From Capra hircus (Eukaryota > Chordata > Mammalia > Artiodactyla > Bovidae), in the NCBI RefSeq assembly GCF_001704415.2, contig NC_030813.1:10372001-10436000 (forward strand): 64,000 nt of DNA, in the 5' to 3' direction. This document shows, piece after piece, positions 10,611-22,272 of the stretch. The notes beneath the pieces are model-generated. The model saw only the letters and a program-made list of their open reading frames with translations. It did not search any database and was not told the DNA's origin. Both the position numbers and the translations under genes were made by a program. Numbering within the stretch: position 1 is the first letter of the stretch; each line of letters starts with the position of its first letter.

Positions 10611-11884
10611 GTGCCTGATGAACTATGGAATGAGGTTCGTGACATGGTACAGGAGACAGGGATGAAGACCATCCTCATGGAAAAGAAATGCAAAAAAGCA
10701 AAATGGCTGTCTGGGGAGGCCTTACAAATAGCTATGAAAAGAAGACAGACTAAAAGCAAAGGAGAAAAGGAAAAATATAAGCATCTGAATGCAGAGATCC
10801 AAAGAATAGCAGAAGAGATAAGAAAGCCTTCTTCAGGGATCACTGCAAAGAAATAGAGGAAACAATAGAATGGGAAAGACTTGAGAATACTTCAAGAAAA
10901 TTAGAGATACGAAGGGAACATTTCATGCAAAGATGGGCTCAATAAAGGACAGAAATGGTATGGAATTAACAGAAGCAGAAGATATTAAGAAGAGGTGGCA
11001 AGAATACACAGAAGAACTGTTCAAAAAATATCTTCACAACCCAGTTAGTCACGATGGTGAGATCATTCACCTAGAGCCAGACATTCTAGAATGTGAAGTC
11101 AAGTAGGCCTTAGAAAGCATCACTACAAACAAAGCTAGTGGAAGTGATAGAATTCCAGTTGAGCTATTTCAAATCCTAAAAGATGATGCTGTGAAAATGC
11201 CGTACTCAATATGACAGCAAATTTGGAAAACTCAGCAGTGACCACAAGACTGGAAAAGGTCAGTTTTCATTCTAATCTCAAATAAAGGTGATGCCAAAGA
11301 ATGCTCAAACTACCACACAATTGCACTCATCTCACATCTCATACGCTAGTAAAGTAATGCTCAAAATTCTCCAAGCCAAGCTTCAGCGATATGTAAACTG
11401 TGAACTTCCAGATATTCAAGCTGGTTTTAGAAAAGGCAGAGGAACCAGAGATCAAATTGCCAACATCCTCTGGATCATCAAAAAAGCAAGAATTCCAAAA
11501 AAACCTCTATTTCTCCTTTATTGACTATGCCAAACAAAGTCTTTGACCATGTGGACCACAATAAAACTGTTGATAATTCTGAAAGAGATGGGAATACCAG
11601 ACCACCTGACCTACCTCTTGAGAAATCTGTATGCAGGTCAGGAAGCAACAGTTAGAATTGGACATGGAACAACAGACTGGTTCCAAATAGGAAAAGGAGT
11701 ATGTCAAGGCTGTATATTGTCACCCTGCTTATTTAACTTATATGCAGAGTACATCGTGAGAAACGCTGGGCTGGAAGAAACACAAGCTAGAATCAAGATT
11801 GCTGGGAGAAATATCAATTTCTCAGATTTGCAGATGACACCACCCTTATGGCAGAAAGTGAAGAAGAACCAAAGAGCCTATTGA
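10611..11884 (+). pseudogene. BovB linker and reverse transcriptase remnant, frameshifted
   Basis: The coding trace is split over at least three frames: 10611-10856, 11288-11524 and 11543-11884. Motif A is broken by an indel at about 11532 after FIDYAK-like sequence. The YADD region at about 11820 is both shifted in frame and altered, so the catalytic site is lost. A TAG replaces Trp at about 11104. The 4798-6445 copy is better preserved in this domain. Confidence 0.85.
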
Positions 11885-12615
11885 TGAAAATGAAAGCAGA
11901 GAGTGAAAAAGTTGGCTTAAAGCTCAACATTCAGAAAACTAAGATCATGGCATCTGGTCCCATCAGTTCATGGTAAATAGATGGGAAAACAGTGGAAATA
12001 GTGGCTGACTTTTATTTTGGGGGGCTCCAAAATCCCTGCAGATGGTGACTGCAGTCATGAAATTAAAAGACATTCCTTGGAAGGAAAGTTATGACCAACC
12101 TAGATAGCATATTAAAAAGCAAAGACATTACTTTGCCAACAAAGTTGTTTAGTCAAGGCTATGTTTTTTCCAGTAGTCATGTATAGATATGAGAGTTGGG
12201 CTATAAAGAAAGCTGAGCACTAAAGAATTGATGGTTTTGAACTGTGGTGTTGGAGAAGAGTCTTAAGAGTCCCTTGGACTGCAAGGAGATCCAACAAGTC
12301 CATCCTAAATGAGATCACTCCTGGGTGTTCACTGGAAGGACTGATGTTGAAGCTGAAACTCCAATACTTTGGTCACCTGATGCAAAGAGTTGACTCATTG
12401 GAAAAGACCCCGATGCTGGGAAAAAATGAGAGTAGGAGGAGAAGGGAACGGCATAGGATGAGATGGTTGGATAGCATCACCGACACATGGACATGAGTTT
12501 GGTTATACTCCTGGAGTTGGTGATGGACATGGAGGCCTGACATGTTAGAGTTCATGGGGTCACAAAGAGTCAGACATGACTGAGTGACTGAAGTGAACTG
12601 AACTGAGCCTAAAAT

Positions 12616-13160
12616 ATTTTGCATTTTGTTGGATTTTGTTTTTAGGCAAAGATAATATTCTTTAGTTTTTCTGGTCTTTTCCTTCTATATTGTCAATTGT
12701 CTTTTCTCTAAGAAAGCATCCTTTTAAACTCTATTTCTTATCTCAGTGGTAAAACATGACATTCTGCCAAATTTTACTTGAGTATATTTTGGTAACTTAT
12801 TCTTAGATATTTTAAAAGAATACATATTTCCACATCTTCTGTAGATTTCATGTCAGTATGTGTAACTGCTCCTTATTTACTCTTATTACATGGGCAATTC
12901 ATTTTTTGTTCTTTATATTGCTTCACTGTATGTTCCTAGAGGCATCCTGAGACTGAGGATGCCTAGCCCAGTTCTAGTCCAGTTCTCTCCACACAATATA
13001 CTCTTTCTCTGGTTCTAGAAATTTATGCCCCCTCTTGTTCTTCATGTTCTTAATTTATGTTGCCTAGATCATGAGTGGAAGAAACATTTAAAGTTAAATT
13101 TTTGCAGTGGGAGTGGTGGAGATTAGTGATATAATAGATAAATAGATAGATTAATCTATC
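12616..13160. other. Unique spacer
   Basis: No gene or recognisable repeat is seen. A short GATA/TAGA stretch begins at 13133 and leads into the SINE cluster. Confidence 0.45.
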
Positions 13161-13167
13161 TCCCTAT

Positions 13168-13368
13168 CTTCCCTGGTGGCTATGAGGGTAAAGTGTCTGC
13201 CTCTAATGTGGGAGACCTGGGTTCGATGCCTGGGTCAGGAAGATCCCCTGGAGAAGAAAATGGCAACCCACTCCAGTATTCTTGCCTGGAGAATCCCATG
13301 GATGAAGGAGTCTGGTGGGCTACAGTCCACAGGGTCGCAAAGAGTCGGACACAACTGAGCGACTTAAC
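13168..13368 (+). mobile_element. Bov-tA SINE, plus strand
   Basis: The head reads CTTCCCTGGTGGCTATGAGGG. The B box is GGTTCGATGCC, with one change from the usual ATCCC. A complete Bov-A unit follows, ending GACTTAAC. This copy is the left outer member of a symmetric SINE cluster and is followed by a TATC/GATA microsatellite. Confidence 0.92.
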
Positions 13369-13380
13369 TAGCTAACTTAA

Positions 13381-13425
13381 CCTATCTATCTATTTAGATA
13401 TAGATATATAGATATAGATATCTAC
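13381..13425. repeat. TATC/GATA microsatellite
   Basis: Interrupted tetranucleotide repeats (CTATCTATCTATTTAGATATAG...) follow directly behind the Bov-tA tail. They may have grown from the A/T-rich tail or target site. Confidence 0.7.
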
Positions 13426-13526
13426 CACTTGTCAGGAATCTGTCAAGGAATTGAGATAAAGTGTTGAATCAAGTGGACAAAGTTTTATTGTGATTGGAAT
13501 ATAGTGAGAGGAGACATACAGTAAAC

Positions 13527-13800
13527 GCTGCTGCTGCTGCTAAGTCGATTCAGTCGTGTCCGACTCTGTGCGACCTTATAAAAAGCAGCCCACCAGGCTC
13601 CCCTGTCCCTGGGATTCTCCAGGCAAGAACACTGGAGTGGGTTGCCATTTTCTTCTCCAATGCATGAAAGTGAAAGGTGAAAGTGAAGTCATTCAGTCGT
13701 GTCCAACTCTTAATGACCCTATGGACTGCAGCCTACCAGGCTCCCCCGCCCATGGGATTTTCCAGGCAAAAGTACTGGAGTGGGTTGCCATTGCCTTCTC
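13527..13800 (+). mobile_element. Bov-A2 SINE dimer, plus strand
   Basis: It opens with five CTG-type triplets and AAGTCGATTCAGTCGTG, then two Bov-A units joined by ATGCATGAAAGTGAAAGG. The second unit ends at GCCATTGCCTTCTC. It has no tRNA head. It forms the left arm of an inverted pair with 13844-14116. Confidence 0.92.
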
Positions 13801-13843
13801 TGAAACTAGAAAAGAAAAAAGCATAGTACACATATAGTGATGG

Positions 13844-14083
13844 CATCCCACTCTAGTACCTGGAAAACCCCATGGGCGGAGGAGCCTGGTAAGCTGCAGT
13901 CCATGGGGTCGCTAAGAGTTGGACATGACTGAGTGACTTCGCTTCCACCTTTCACTTTCATGCATTGGAGAAGGAAATGGCAACCCACTCCAGTGTTCTT
14001 GCCTGGAGAATCCCAGGGACGGGGGAGCCTGGTGGGCTGCTGTCTATGGGGTCGCACAGAGCTGGACACGACTGAAGTGACAT

Positions 14084-14116
<33 letters not shown>
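13844..14116 (-). mobile_element. Bov-A2 SINE dimer, minus strand, with long AGC run
   Basis: This is the antisense of a complete dimer, with an 8-bp duplication AGTGATGG at 13836-13843 and 14117-14124. The CTG head has grown to about eleven triplets, seen as AGC at 14084-14116. That run produces homopolymer-like Cys and Ala frames on the minus strand which are not genes. The first unit has lost a few bases near 13858. Confidence 0.92.
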
Positions 14117-14119
<3 letters not shown>

Positions 14120-14280
14120 GATGGGGGCATGAGAGAGTTTCCATTTTAATATCAAGTAGCCAGGAAAGAACTGTGTTAAGGGAATTTGAGCCAGTGTGAT
14201 CTGAAGAATGGGAGAGAATCATGTAACTCTGCCTCAAGGAGAGTGTTCAAAGAGTATGCTGTGTGTGCACTGTGCACCAT

Positions 14281-14481
14281 TGCTTCAGCTGTGTCTGATT
14301 CTTTGCAACTCCATGGACTGTAGCCTGCCAGGCTCCTCTGTCTGTAGGATTTCTCAGGGCAAGAATACTGGAATGGGTTGCCATATGATCTTCCAGGGGA
14401 TCTCCCTGACCTAGGGATTGAACCCACGTCCCCTGCATTACAGGCAGTTTCTTCACTGTCTGAGTCACCAGGGAAGTCCCA
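14281..14481 (-). mobile_element. Bov-tA SINE, minus strand
   Basis: Antisense body followed by antisense tRNA-like head. The B box is seen as GGGATTGAACCC and the head end as CACCAGGGAAGTCCC at 14466-14480. This is the right outer member of the symmetric cluster. Confidence 0.9.
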
Positions 14482-15242
14482 GAGTCTATAATAATGGATA
14501 TCAAAACTACAGCCCAGTCCAGCAGCCTGCTTAATGTGTTTGAGGAACAGCAGGAGGCTAAAAATGGTTAGGTGGATTACGGGAGGATTTCCTAATATTT
14601 TACTAATTCATATTCTAGGTAGCTAGTATATATTATTTTTATGATGTAAAATTAAGTAAGTTGTCCATGTAGAATACTGGATGTCAGGCAACATGGTCCT
14701 CATCCATTATTGCTGCCATCTGGTTCATATGACTCAGACCAGTCACTTAATTTACATTTATCTTCTGTTCAGGACTTGACTACATCATTTCCTGAGACCT
14801 TTCTGTGAGTATGTAAATAGGGGAAAGTATTATATACATTTTTCCTGTATATTCTAGAAACAATCTCTAGACTTTATTAAAACTTCAGTAGAATGCTTCA
14901 TTGTTTATCTTTTGTACATTTTACATTTGTTAAAACTTACAGGTCCTTTCTGGAAACTGAATTAAAAAAGTAGATTAATATAAGTTGTAAGCTTTGTTTC
15001 AAAGTGTAAATTAATATAATAGCTTAAGAATCAAATGAAAATGATAGGAGTTTCGTTAAAATTGCAATTTAAAATGTGAACTCAATATATTTCAAGGAAA
15101 TCTTGGTCCTGAATAACAGGTACTCTATTTCATATTTTTATATGTATGCTAAATTATGTTCTTTATTCAATGCAAAAAGGCTACCAGTAAATGAAATTTT
15201 CTAACAAGATTTTCCAACATCAAATGGTATTAATATGTTTCC
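14482..15242. other. AT-rich spacer
   Basis: No gene or assigned repeat is seen. Confidence 0.45.
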
Positions 15243-15254
15243 TTCATGCAAATT

Positions 15255-15943
15255 CAGTTCAGTTCAGTTCATTCACTCAGTCACGTCCGACTCTTTGCGA
15301 CCCCATGAATCACAGCACCCCAGGCCTCCCTGTCCATCACCAACTCCCGGAGTTCACTCAGACTTACATCCATCAAGTCAGTGATGCCATCCAGCCATCT
15401 CATCCTCTGTCATCCCCTTTTCCTCCTGTCCCCAATCCCTCCCAGCATCAGAGTCTTTTCCAATGAGTCAACTCTTCACATGAGGTTGCCAAAGTACCGG
15501 AGTTTCAGCTTTAGCATTGTTCCTTCCAAAGAACACCCAGGGCTGATCTTTAGAATGGGCTGGTTGGATCCCCTTGCAGTCCAAGGGACTCTCAAGAGTC
15601 TTCTCCAACACCACAGTTCAAAAGCATCAATTCTTCTGCACTCAGCTTTCTTCACAGTCCAATTCTCACATCCATACATGACCATTGGAAAAACCATAGC
15701 CTTGACTAGATGGACCTTAGTTGGCAAAGTAATGTCTCTGCTTTTGAATATGGTATCTAGGTTGGTCATAAATTTTCTTCCAAGGAGTAAGCATCTTTTC
15801 ATTTTATGGCTGCAATCACCATCTGCAGTGATTTTGGAGCCCAAAAATATAAAGTCTGCCACTGTTTCCACTGTTTCCCCATCAATTTCCCATGAAGTGA
15901 TAGGACCAGATGCCATGATCTCGTTTTGCTTTAAGCCAACTTT
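15255..15943 (-). mobile_element. BovB LINE 3' end, minus strand
   Basis: A perfect 12-bp duplication TTCATGCAAATT at 15243-15254 and 15944-15955 flanks 689 bp of antisense BovB 3' sequence. The minus frame 15476-15952 keeps the VMYGCENWTVKKAE and LWCWRRLLRVPWTARG landmarks of the C-terminal region without stops. The C-terminal end of the natural protein falls in other frames. It is a 5'-truncated, relatively young insertion. Confidence 0.93.
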
Positions 15944-15955
15944 TTCATGCAAATT

Positions 15956-17700
15956 ACAAAACGTATTATTTCTCTTCTGGTGTCTTATGTTTGCTACATT
16001 TTTAACAAAAAAATTAAAATATTAAACATCACAAATCATAATCACTTTATACTTACCTCTCAAGGAGACTTGGATGAAATGTATAGAACATGTTTTTTTC
16101 ACCATAAAATTTAAGATTATTAAATGTAGAATTTATAGACAGAAGGCTTTTACCCAATTTTCTAATCTAAGTAAATCTTTTAAAATTCATTCAGGACCAA
16201 ATAGAGCTATTTGCCCTCTACCAAACTAATTTAAGCTAGCATTTTCAGCTCTGCTTAGCACAGAGATTTGATAGCCAAGGATATATTTTATATTTGGTTT
16301 TCAAACTAGAAAAGTGTAACTGCTCTGGGTGAGACTGATGAAAAATTATTCCTGTTTATTATTATTGATTGATAAAATTAAGTATTCCTATAGAGATAAG
16401 TGTTATATAGTAGATGACTGAATTTATCAATGGCATAATAGTATTGTTTTTGTTATGTATTTTATTCTTTCTTGAGATGATAAGGCCATATATTTTACTG
16501 CCTTTTTATAAGCTAAACTAATTCGTAAGTTTATGTATTTTTAATTTTAGAGATTGTCTTTGGGAATCCCTGGGGAGTTTTTTTCCGTGTGAGATTGAAG
16601 AAAATAACTTATTTTGAAATGATAATATTATGAATTAGTAATATGTGATTCCTATTAAAATAGGATATATCATATATCAAAAATTGTGAGTTTTATAAAA
16701 ACATCAGAGTAAATGATAATGTAAGGCTAAACATTTCATATTTTGAAACTGAAAAAATAAATATAACTGGAGTAAATTCTGAAAGATATATAACTTCTCT
16801 AATCCACTCAGTTTCTAGATAGATCATTTTTTGTAAGTAAAACTGGAATATACAATTTTAACATTTATATTAGGCTAAATCAATCATTTAACAAGTGAAT
16901 GTTCCATTTATTGAACATGTAAGAAATGTAATTTTTATGTTTATATAAATGTATACAATACATAATATATTACAAATTTTGTTCAGTTCAAATTTAGATG
17001 ATATGGGATATTATTCTTAGTAATCAGTATTATTGAGGATGCTTTGTAATAGTCATCAGCAAAAAAAAATGATTGATTATATATCAAGAAATAAAGTAGT
17101 GCTTATTAAAATGTCATTGATCTTTTTCGATGAAAATTATTCATTCAACAAATAATTACTGGGTATATTTTAAAATAACTCAATACTTATTAGGGATAAC
17201 TTGACAAGTTATAAATGGACATTTAAGAAATATAATATGGCTAATCCTGGTTTTCATGGAACTTATATTTATTGGGAAGAGACAGATAGGGAATGAAGCA
17301 ATTATTTAATTACAAGTATTAAAAGTATTATTAGAGTGAAGTAAAGCATGATAAAGAGGTTACAGTGGTATGAATAACTTTATCTAATTAGAGGGTACAG
17401 GGACATCTTTTCTTTTGAAGGAATGCTAAATTTGAAGTATAATTAGCTCATCGAAGAGGGAATGGGAAAGGACAAAAGAAATATTCCAGCTCTGGATATA
17501 ATTTTGTGCAATCAGTTAGTTTCAGAAATTGAAGCTATAAGTACTGTTCTCAACAAACTGTTTCTACATGTCAGTGGACATGAATTAATAACAGTATTTA
17601 GTTACCATAAGAAAATGATGTTTAGTAACTATTGGCAAGATTGAGATGACATAGCTGTTGTACTTTAAGATGATCCCTAGTTTATCAATGGAATATTTAT
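15956..17700. other. AT-rich intergenic sequence
   Basis: No gene, RNA or repeat could be assigned. The 60-codon plus frame at 17462-17644 has no supporting motif. Confidence 0.45.
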
Positions 17701-17704
17701 TTTG

Positions 17705-17815
17705 TTAATATAACAAATATGTATGGAGCATCCACTGTGTGCCGGGCACCACACACTTATCTCTCTCTTCAACTTTATATTACAAAGAGAGGAAGTAGTT
17801 AAATAACAACTGTAA
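17705..17815 (-). repeat. Possible MIR fragment
   Basis: GAGCATCCACTGTGTGCCGG followed later by GAGAGGAAGTAGTTAAATAAC resembles the antisense MIR/L2 3' end and the MIR core. It is highly diverged. Confidence 0.4.
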
Positions 17816-17904
17816 TAGATTAATTGATGACATATGTATTATTAATGTTAAATAGAACAGAGTGTAGAAAATTGACAATAATAAGAGAGGAGATTTATGG
17901 AGTT

Positions 17905-19010
17905 TATACATAGTGGTCAGGCACTGAGGATATGATAATTGAGAAAAGGCAAAATATATGAGGAAATTGGTCTGCCTCTAAGTTGGGCAAGAGTGCACCA
18001 GGCCAAGAGAAAATCCATTGCAAAGGCCTAAGAAAAGCATCTGCCCAGTGGATTTATGGCCTAGCAAAGATGACAGTTGGCCAGAGAAAAGTGAGGGAAT
18101 GAAGATTGAAAATGAAGTCAGAGATAACTTGGGGCCAAAATATCTAAGGAATTAAAGGTCATTTTAAAGACTTTGCTTTTAGACTGAGTGAAATGGGAGC
18201 CATTTAAGAATTTTCAGGAGAAAATTAGCATAGTCTGAAATATGTCTAAATTGTACATCTCTGGCTGGAATGTAGGAAACAGACTTTTAACTGGCCAAGG
18301 GTAGAATTAAGAAAATATGTTGGTAGGGTATTCCCATAATCTGAGTGAGAAAGAATGGCAAATTGAACCAGGGCTACAGCACCTGAGATGATGAGAAGCA
18401 ATCAGATTCTGAATCTAGTTTGACAATAGAAGTAGGAGGACTTCCTGCTAAAACAGATGTTAATATGAAAGAAAGAAAATTCAAAGATTACTCAGAATAT
18501 TTTGCCTTAGTAATTGCATGAAAGCAGTTGTTTTAAATTATGAAGAGGAAGGTGCAATTAGAGCAAGTTTAAGTGAATATGAAGAGATCACTTTCAAATG
18601 TAAAGCTTGAGATGTCTGTAGTTATTAAAGAGGATATATGATATTTCAGAATTTAGAGCTGATGCCTGAGCTTAGTATATAAATAATATAAATGTAGATT
18701 TTAATCATAATATGGATGCTAATTAAAGGTATAAGACTGGCAGCACCCCAAAGAGAGGGCACCATGCCAAAGAAAGCTGCCAAGGACCGAGCATCCTGAC
18801 ACTCATGTCTGGGAGAAGAGAAGGAGCCAGAAGGATCCAGAAAAAGAACATGAGATGTAATCATCCAAAAGACATGATGAAAACCAAGAGAGCTGCCATT
18901 GTTAGTAAAAACCATGTGTGAGGTGTGATCACAGGAATGGGTAGCTGAGGTTATTAGAGGAGAAGGCTTCAAGGACTTGGAGCCACAATGTTGAAGGTGT
19001 CAGTCATATA
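17905..19010 (-). repeat. Old mammal-wide repeat, L2-like, antisense
   Basis: A diverged match to a long, widespread mammalian repeat runs through this stretch. Examples are GACTTTGCTTTTAGACTGAG at about 18169, the TCTCTGGCTGG block at about 18260 and the TAATCTGAGTGAGA block at about 18338. The later part, 18770-18960 (GACCGAGCATCCTGACACTC, GAAAACCAAGAGAGCTG), fits the same element. I believe it belongs to the L2 group, but the family assignment is from memory of the sequence type only. The minus frame at 18646-18972 is not a gene. Confidence 0.5.
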
Positions 19011-19475
19011 ATTATTGCAGTCTCCGAACATTAAAATGTGGTTGTCATCGGAGGAAATCAGTAAGAACTAGGAGTTACACTCTTAAAGGAATTGTCAGGG
19101 TGAGGGGGTGGGTGTGGGGTTATACTAAAGAGATTGCTTAATTAGACTTTAAATGAGCAATAGTGGAAAACATAATCTGATAACATATGCTTCAGAGCTA
19201 GGGATTTAAAGGAGGAAGGAAGGAGAATGATTTGAAATTAACAATGAAGAACAAAGAAGATGCCCACCAACCTCCAGTCATGGGGGTGTACGGACTCTCA
19301 GAGAATAAAAGCAATCACTATTTGAAAGTAAAGGGACAATTCAGAAAAAAAATGTAGATAAGTGATTTTATTAAACATGAACTGTAAATTCAAGAGAGTA
19401 GAATTGGAAGAATCTTTGGGCATACTTATAATAAAAAATACTTGTTTATCTAAAATTCAGATTTAAGGAGACATG

Positions 19476-19600
19476 TACAGTGATGTTTCTAACATTACTA
19501 GTAATAATGAAAATCAAAACCTGAACACAGCCCAATATCCATCAATAGTGGAATTGAAAAGCCAGTAGATGCTATCTAGTGGCTGTGCAGAACTCTGGAG
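19476..19600 (+). repeat. Old L1 3' region fragment, plus strand
   Basis: The order AGTAATAATGAAAATCAAAAC, then CCCAATATCCATCAATAG, then GTGGAATTGAAAAGCC matches the C-terminal ORF2 stretch of old L1 elements, where the same blocks encode the conserved end of ORF2. It is strongly diverged. Confidence 0.55.
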
Positions 19601-19823
19601 TTTAGAGTGTAATAGTAAATGATGATCTGGGATCTGGGAGTCTGGAATTTTCTCATGATGAATAATGAAAACATAGAAAAGATAGGATAAAAATAGTTAT
19701 GTACATTCAAAATACTGGATGTAAACATTGTGGTATCAATGGAGTCTAGGAGTTTGGGGAAGATTGAATCCACAGGGAAAACCTCTCTGGCATTTGATGA
19801 CAGTAATAAAGCCTGATGATAGT

Positions 19824-20040
19824 TTAGCCTCTAAGTCGTGTCTGATTCTTGCGAGCCCATGGACTGTAGCCCCCCGGTCTCCTCTGTCCATGGATTTCCC
19901 CAGGCATGAATACAGGAGTGGGTTTCCATTTCCTTCTCCAGGGAGTCTTCCCAACTCAGGGGTTGAACCCGCGTCTCCATCAAAGCTGCATCTCCTGCAC
20001 TGCAAGTGGATTCTTTACCATGGAGCCACCAGGGAAGCCC
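19824..20040 (-). mobile_element. Bov-tA SINE, minus strand
   Basis: Antisense body and head. The B box reads GGGGTTGAACCCG in antisense. About 17 extra bases (CATCAAAGCTGCATCTC region, 19977-19993) lie between the B box and the rest of the head, an insertion not seen in the other copies here. The head ends CACCAGGGAAGCCC. Confidence 0.9.
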
Positions 20041-20105
20041 AATACATCCTGGGGACTTATATCTTAGACTCATGACATGAATTCATTAAACATATGTTAA
20101 GAAAA

Positions 20106-20296
20106 GAAAGTGAAGTCGCTCAGTCGTATCCGACTCTTTGCGACCCCATGGACTGTAGCCTACCAAGCTTCTCTGTCCATGGGATTCTCCAGGCAAGAAT
20201 ACTGGAGTGGATTGCCATTTCCTTCTTCAGGCGATCTTCCCGACCCTGGTCTCCCACATTGCAGGCAGACGCTTTACCCTCTGAGCCACCAGGGGC
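20106..20296 (-). mobile_element. Bov-tA SINE, minus strand, B box deleted
   Basis: The antisense body is well preserved. Between TCTTCCCGACCC and TGGTCTCCCAC the usual GGGATCGAACC segment is missing, which removes the B box of the polymerase III promoter. The copy should therefore be transcriptionally dead from its own promoter. The head ends at CCACCAGGGGCTC. Confidence 0.9.
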
Positions 20297-20729
20297 TCTA
20301 ACTGGCTGTTTTGGCTGAGGCCAGACTTTTGAAGATCTAGATATTATACCAAGGGCTCAACCTCCATCTTTATTCCTAAAGATGATGAAATGTTTAAATA
20401 AATAATGGACTTTATTAACCCTTATTGGAAGAAGAATACACTTGCTGTTAAAATGTTGTTTTACAACCCTAAGGAGACTGAGGACATCTGGGGAATTAAC
20501 TTTTCATACTGAAAATAGAGTGATCTTTAAAACCTGTTTTCTTTTCATAAAGAAAGAAAGACATGAATACTCAGGGTTTTTCCCTTCTCTGGGTAATTAA
20601 GATTCCTATAGTCTCATACCACTAACTGTGTGGTTACTACGTGCAAACCTATGGAAGTATTTCTTCCAGCCAAGTAATCTATTTGGTCCAGATGATTTTT
20701 TTTTTTTTAATTTAACCTCACTTAAGCAA

Positions 20730-21930
20730 CCAATGTCAGAGACTGTGCAACTAGGAGGGAAGTAATGAACTCATAAACCTCACAATCTAGAGAGGTGAAA
20801 CAGATGATAAGCAAAGCAGAAAAGATATTAAGAAGTTAAAAAGTTCATGAAAGAGGATGGTAATTTGAAAGTTCATTGAGATAGTAAATAAAAATTATCT
20901 AGGAGGGGATGACATTTTAGGGAAAGAAAAAAAAAAAAAGATGGAGTTCAAGCAGCTAGATATTTAGAGATCTGGGAGAGAAATATTCCATAAGAGGAAA
21001 AAGCAAATGCCGAAGACCTAAGATGGACATGTTTTTTAATATGAATGAGAAAAAAAAAAAAAAAGGCAAGGGAGTGGCTGGAACCAAGAATAGAAGAAAA
21101 TGAAGCCAGAAATGTAAGTATTTGATTCTAAAGGCAACTGATTTGATGCAGTTTGCAATTTGAATGGTTTTGAGAGGATGACCTGATATAGCATCATGCT
21201 GCTGCTGCTGCTAAGTCACTTCAGTCGTGTCCGACTCTATGCGACCCCATAGACGGCAGCCCACCAGGCTCCTCCATCCCTGGGATTCTCCAGGTAAGAA
21301 CACTGGAGTGGGTGGCCATTGCCTTCTCCAATGCATGAAAATGAAAAGTGAAAGTGAAGTCGCTCAGTCATGTCCGACTCCTAGCGACCCCATGGACTGC
21401 AGCCCACCAGGCTCCTCCATCCATGGGATTTTCCAGGCAAGAGTACTGGAGTGGGGTGCCAAGAGAATCATAGAAGAACTCTATTTAAATGTTATTAGTA
21501 ATCTCCAAGAGGCAAAAATAGAAGTGGGCATATAACAGCAGAGCCTCCAGATGACAGTAGTTTGGACCATGGTGATAGAACAATGGAAATGGTGGCAAGT
21601 TGTAGAAGCAAGGGGATTTCCTGATTGTCTAAAATAAATAAATGTCAAGGATGTTTCCATTATTTTTGACTTGAGCAATCAAAGGAAGAGGCTGGCAATA
21701 ATTGAGATGAGAATGCTCTGGTAGAGCAAATTCACTATTTTAAGCTTAAATTGCTTGTTGAGCATCCAAGTGGAAGTGTTAAATATGGAACTAAATTTAT
21801 GGTCCAAAGGTCATGAAAAAAAATCCAGACTGAAGAGATTTGAGAGTTGCAAGTTTCAGTTGTTCTTTGAAGCCTCATAATAAACTCTTGTGAAGAGAGT
21901 GAGTGTAGAAAACAAAACAGGTCCAAAAAA
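20730..21930 (-). repeat. Second copy of the old L2-like repeat, interrupted by Bov-A2
   Basis: The blocks GGATGACATTTTAGGGAAAG, GATCTGGGAGAGAAATATTCC, AAGCAAATGCCGAAGACC and TTTTGAGAGGATGACCTGAT are in the order of the same mammal-wide repeat as at 17905-19010. It resumes after the SINE with GTAGTTTGGACCATGGTG and continues to about 21920. The Bov-A2 at 21198-21460 lies inside it. Both copies point the same way. Confidence 0.5.
21198..21460 (+). mobile_element. Bov-A2 SINE dimer, plus strand
   Basis: A head of five (GCT) triplets, then two units joined by ATGCATGAAAATGAAAAGTG. The second unit stops at GTGGGGTGCC, slightly short of the usual ATTGCCTTCTCC end. It is nested in the old L2-like repeat. 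I see no clear target duplication. Confidence 0.9.
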
Positions 21931-22272
21931 TACTTTGTTTGTAGATAGGGATATTTTTCAAGTTAAAATGAGAAACACTGGAAAATTATTTTGAGAGAAT
22001 TTATATGGAAAAATTCCACAACATAACACTATCAAAAGAAGTATCATACTCTACCTTAAAATTGATTTATATTTTTCTTTGCTAAAATGCTTTCAAGTAT
22101 TGAATGTTATATGATTTCATCATAGGTGAAAATAGCCTATTACCAAGGTGTGCCACGGGTCTTTTTAATGCAATTTTCTTAGATGGAGTTCAACACTTAT
22201 AAATTATATATGGAATACTGTCACTATAATTCTCGCTAGTGTTACAGAGTCCTTATACAATGTCTTAATATT

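Larger units (their letters stand above)
9453..12603 (+). mobile_element. Near full-length BovB LINE, plus strand, decayed
   Basis: A 12-bp duplication TGAGCCTAAAAT at 9441-9452 and 12604-12615 flanks a 3151-bp element, close to the usual length of about 3.2 kb. In order it shows the 5' leader and N-terminal region, an endonuclease domain (about 9850-10300), the linker, reverse transcriptase (about 10900-11890), the C-terminal region and the ACTGAACTGA terminus. About 55 bases are missing near 9825 compared with other BovB copies. An A16(GA)n expansion sits at 10410-10443. Stops and frameshifts occur throughout, so it is not autonomous. Confidence 0.92.

Noticed and set aside
13806..14237. 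Minus frames with poly-Cys and poly-Ala runs
   Set aside because: They are read through the AGC run and antisense of a Bov-A2 SINE; no gene.
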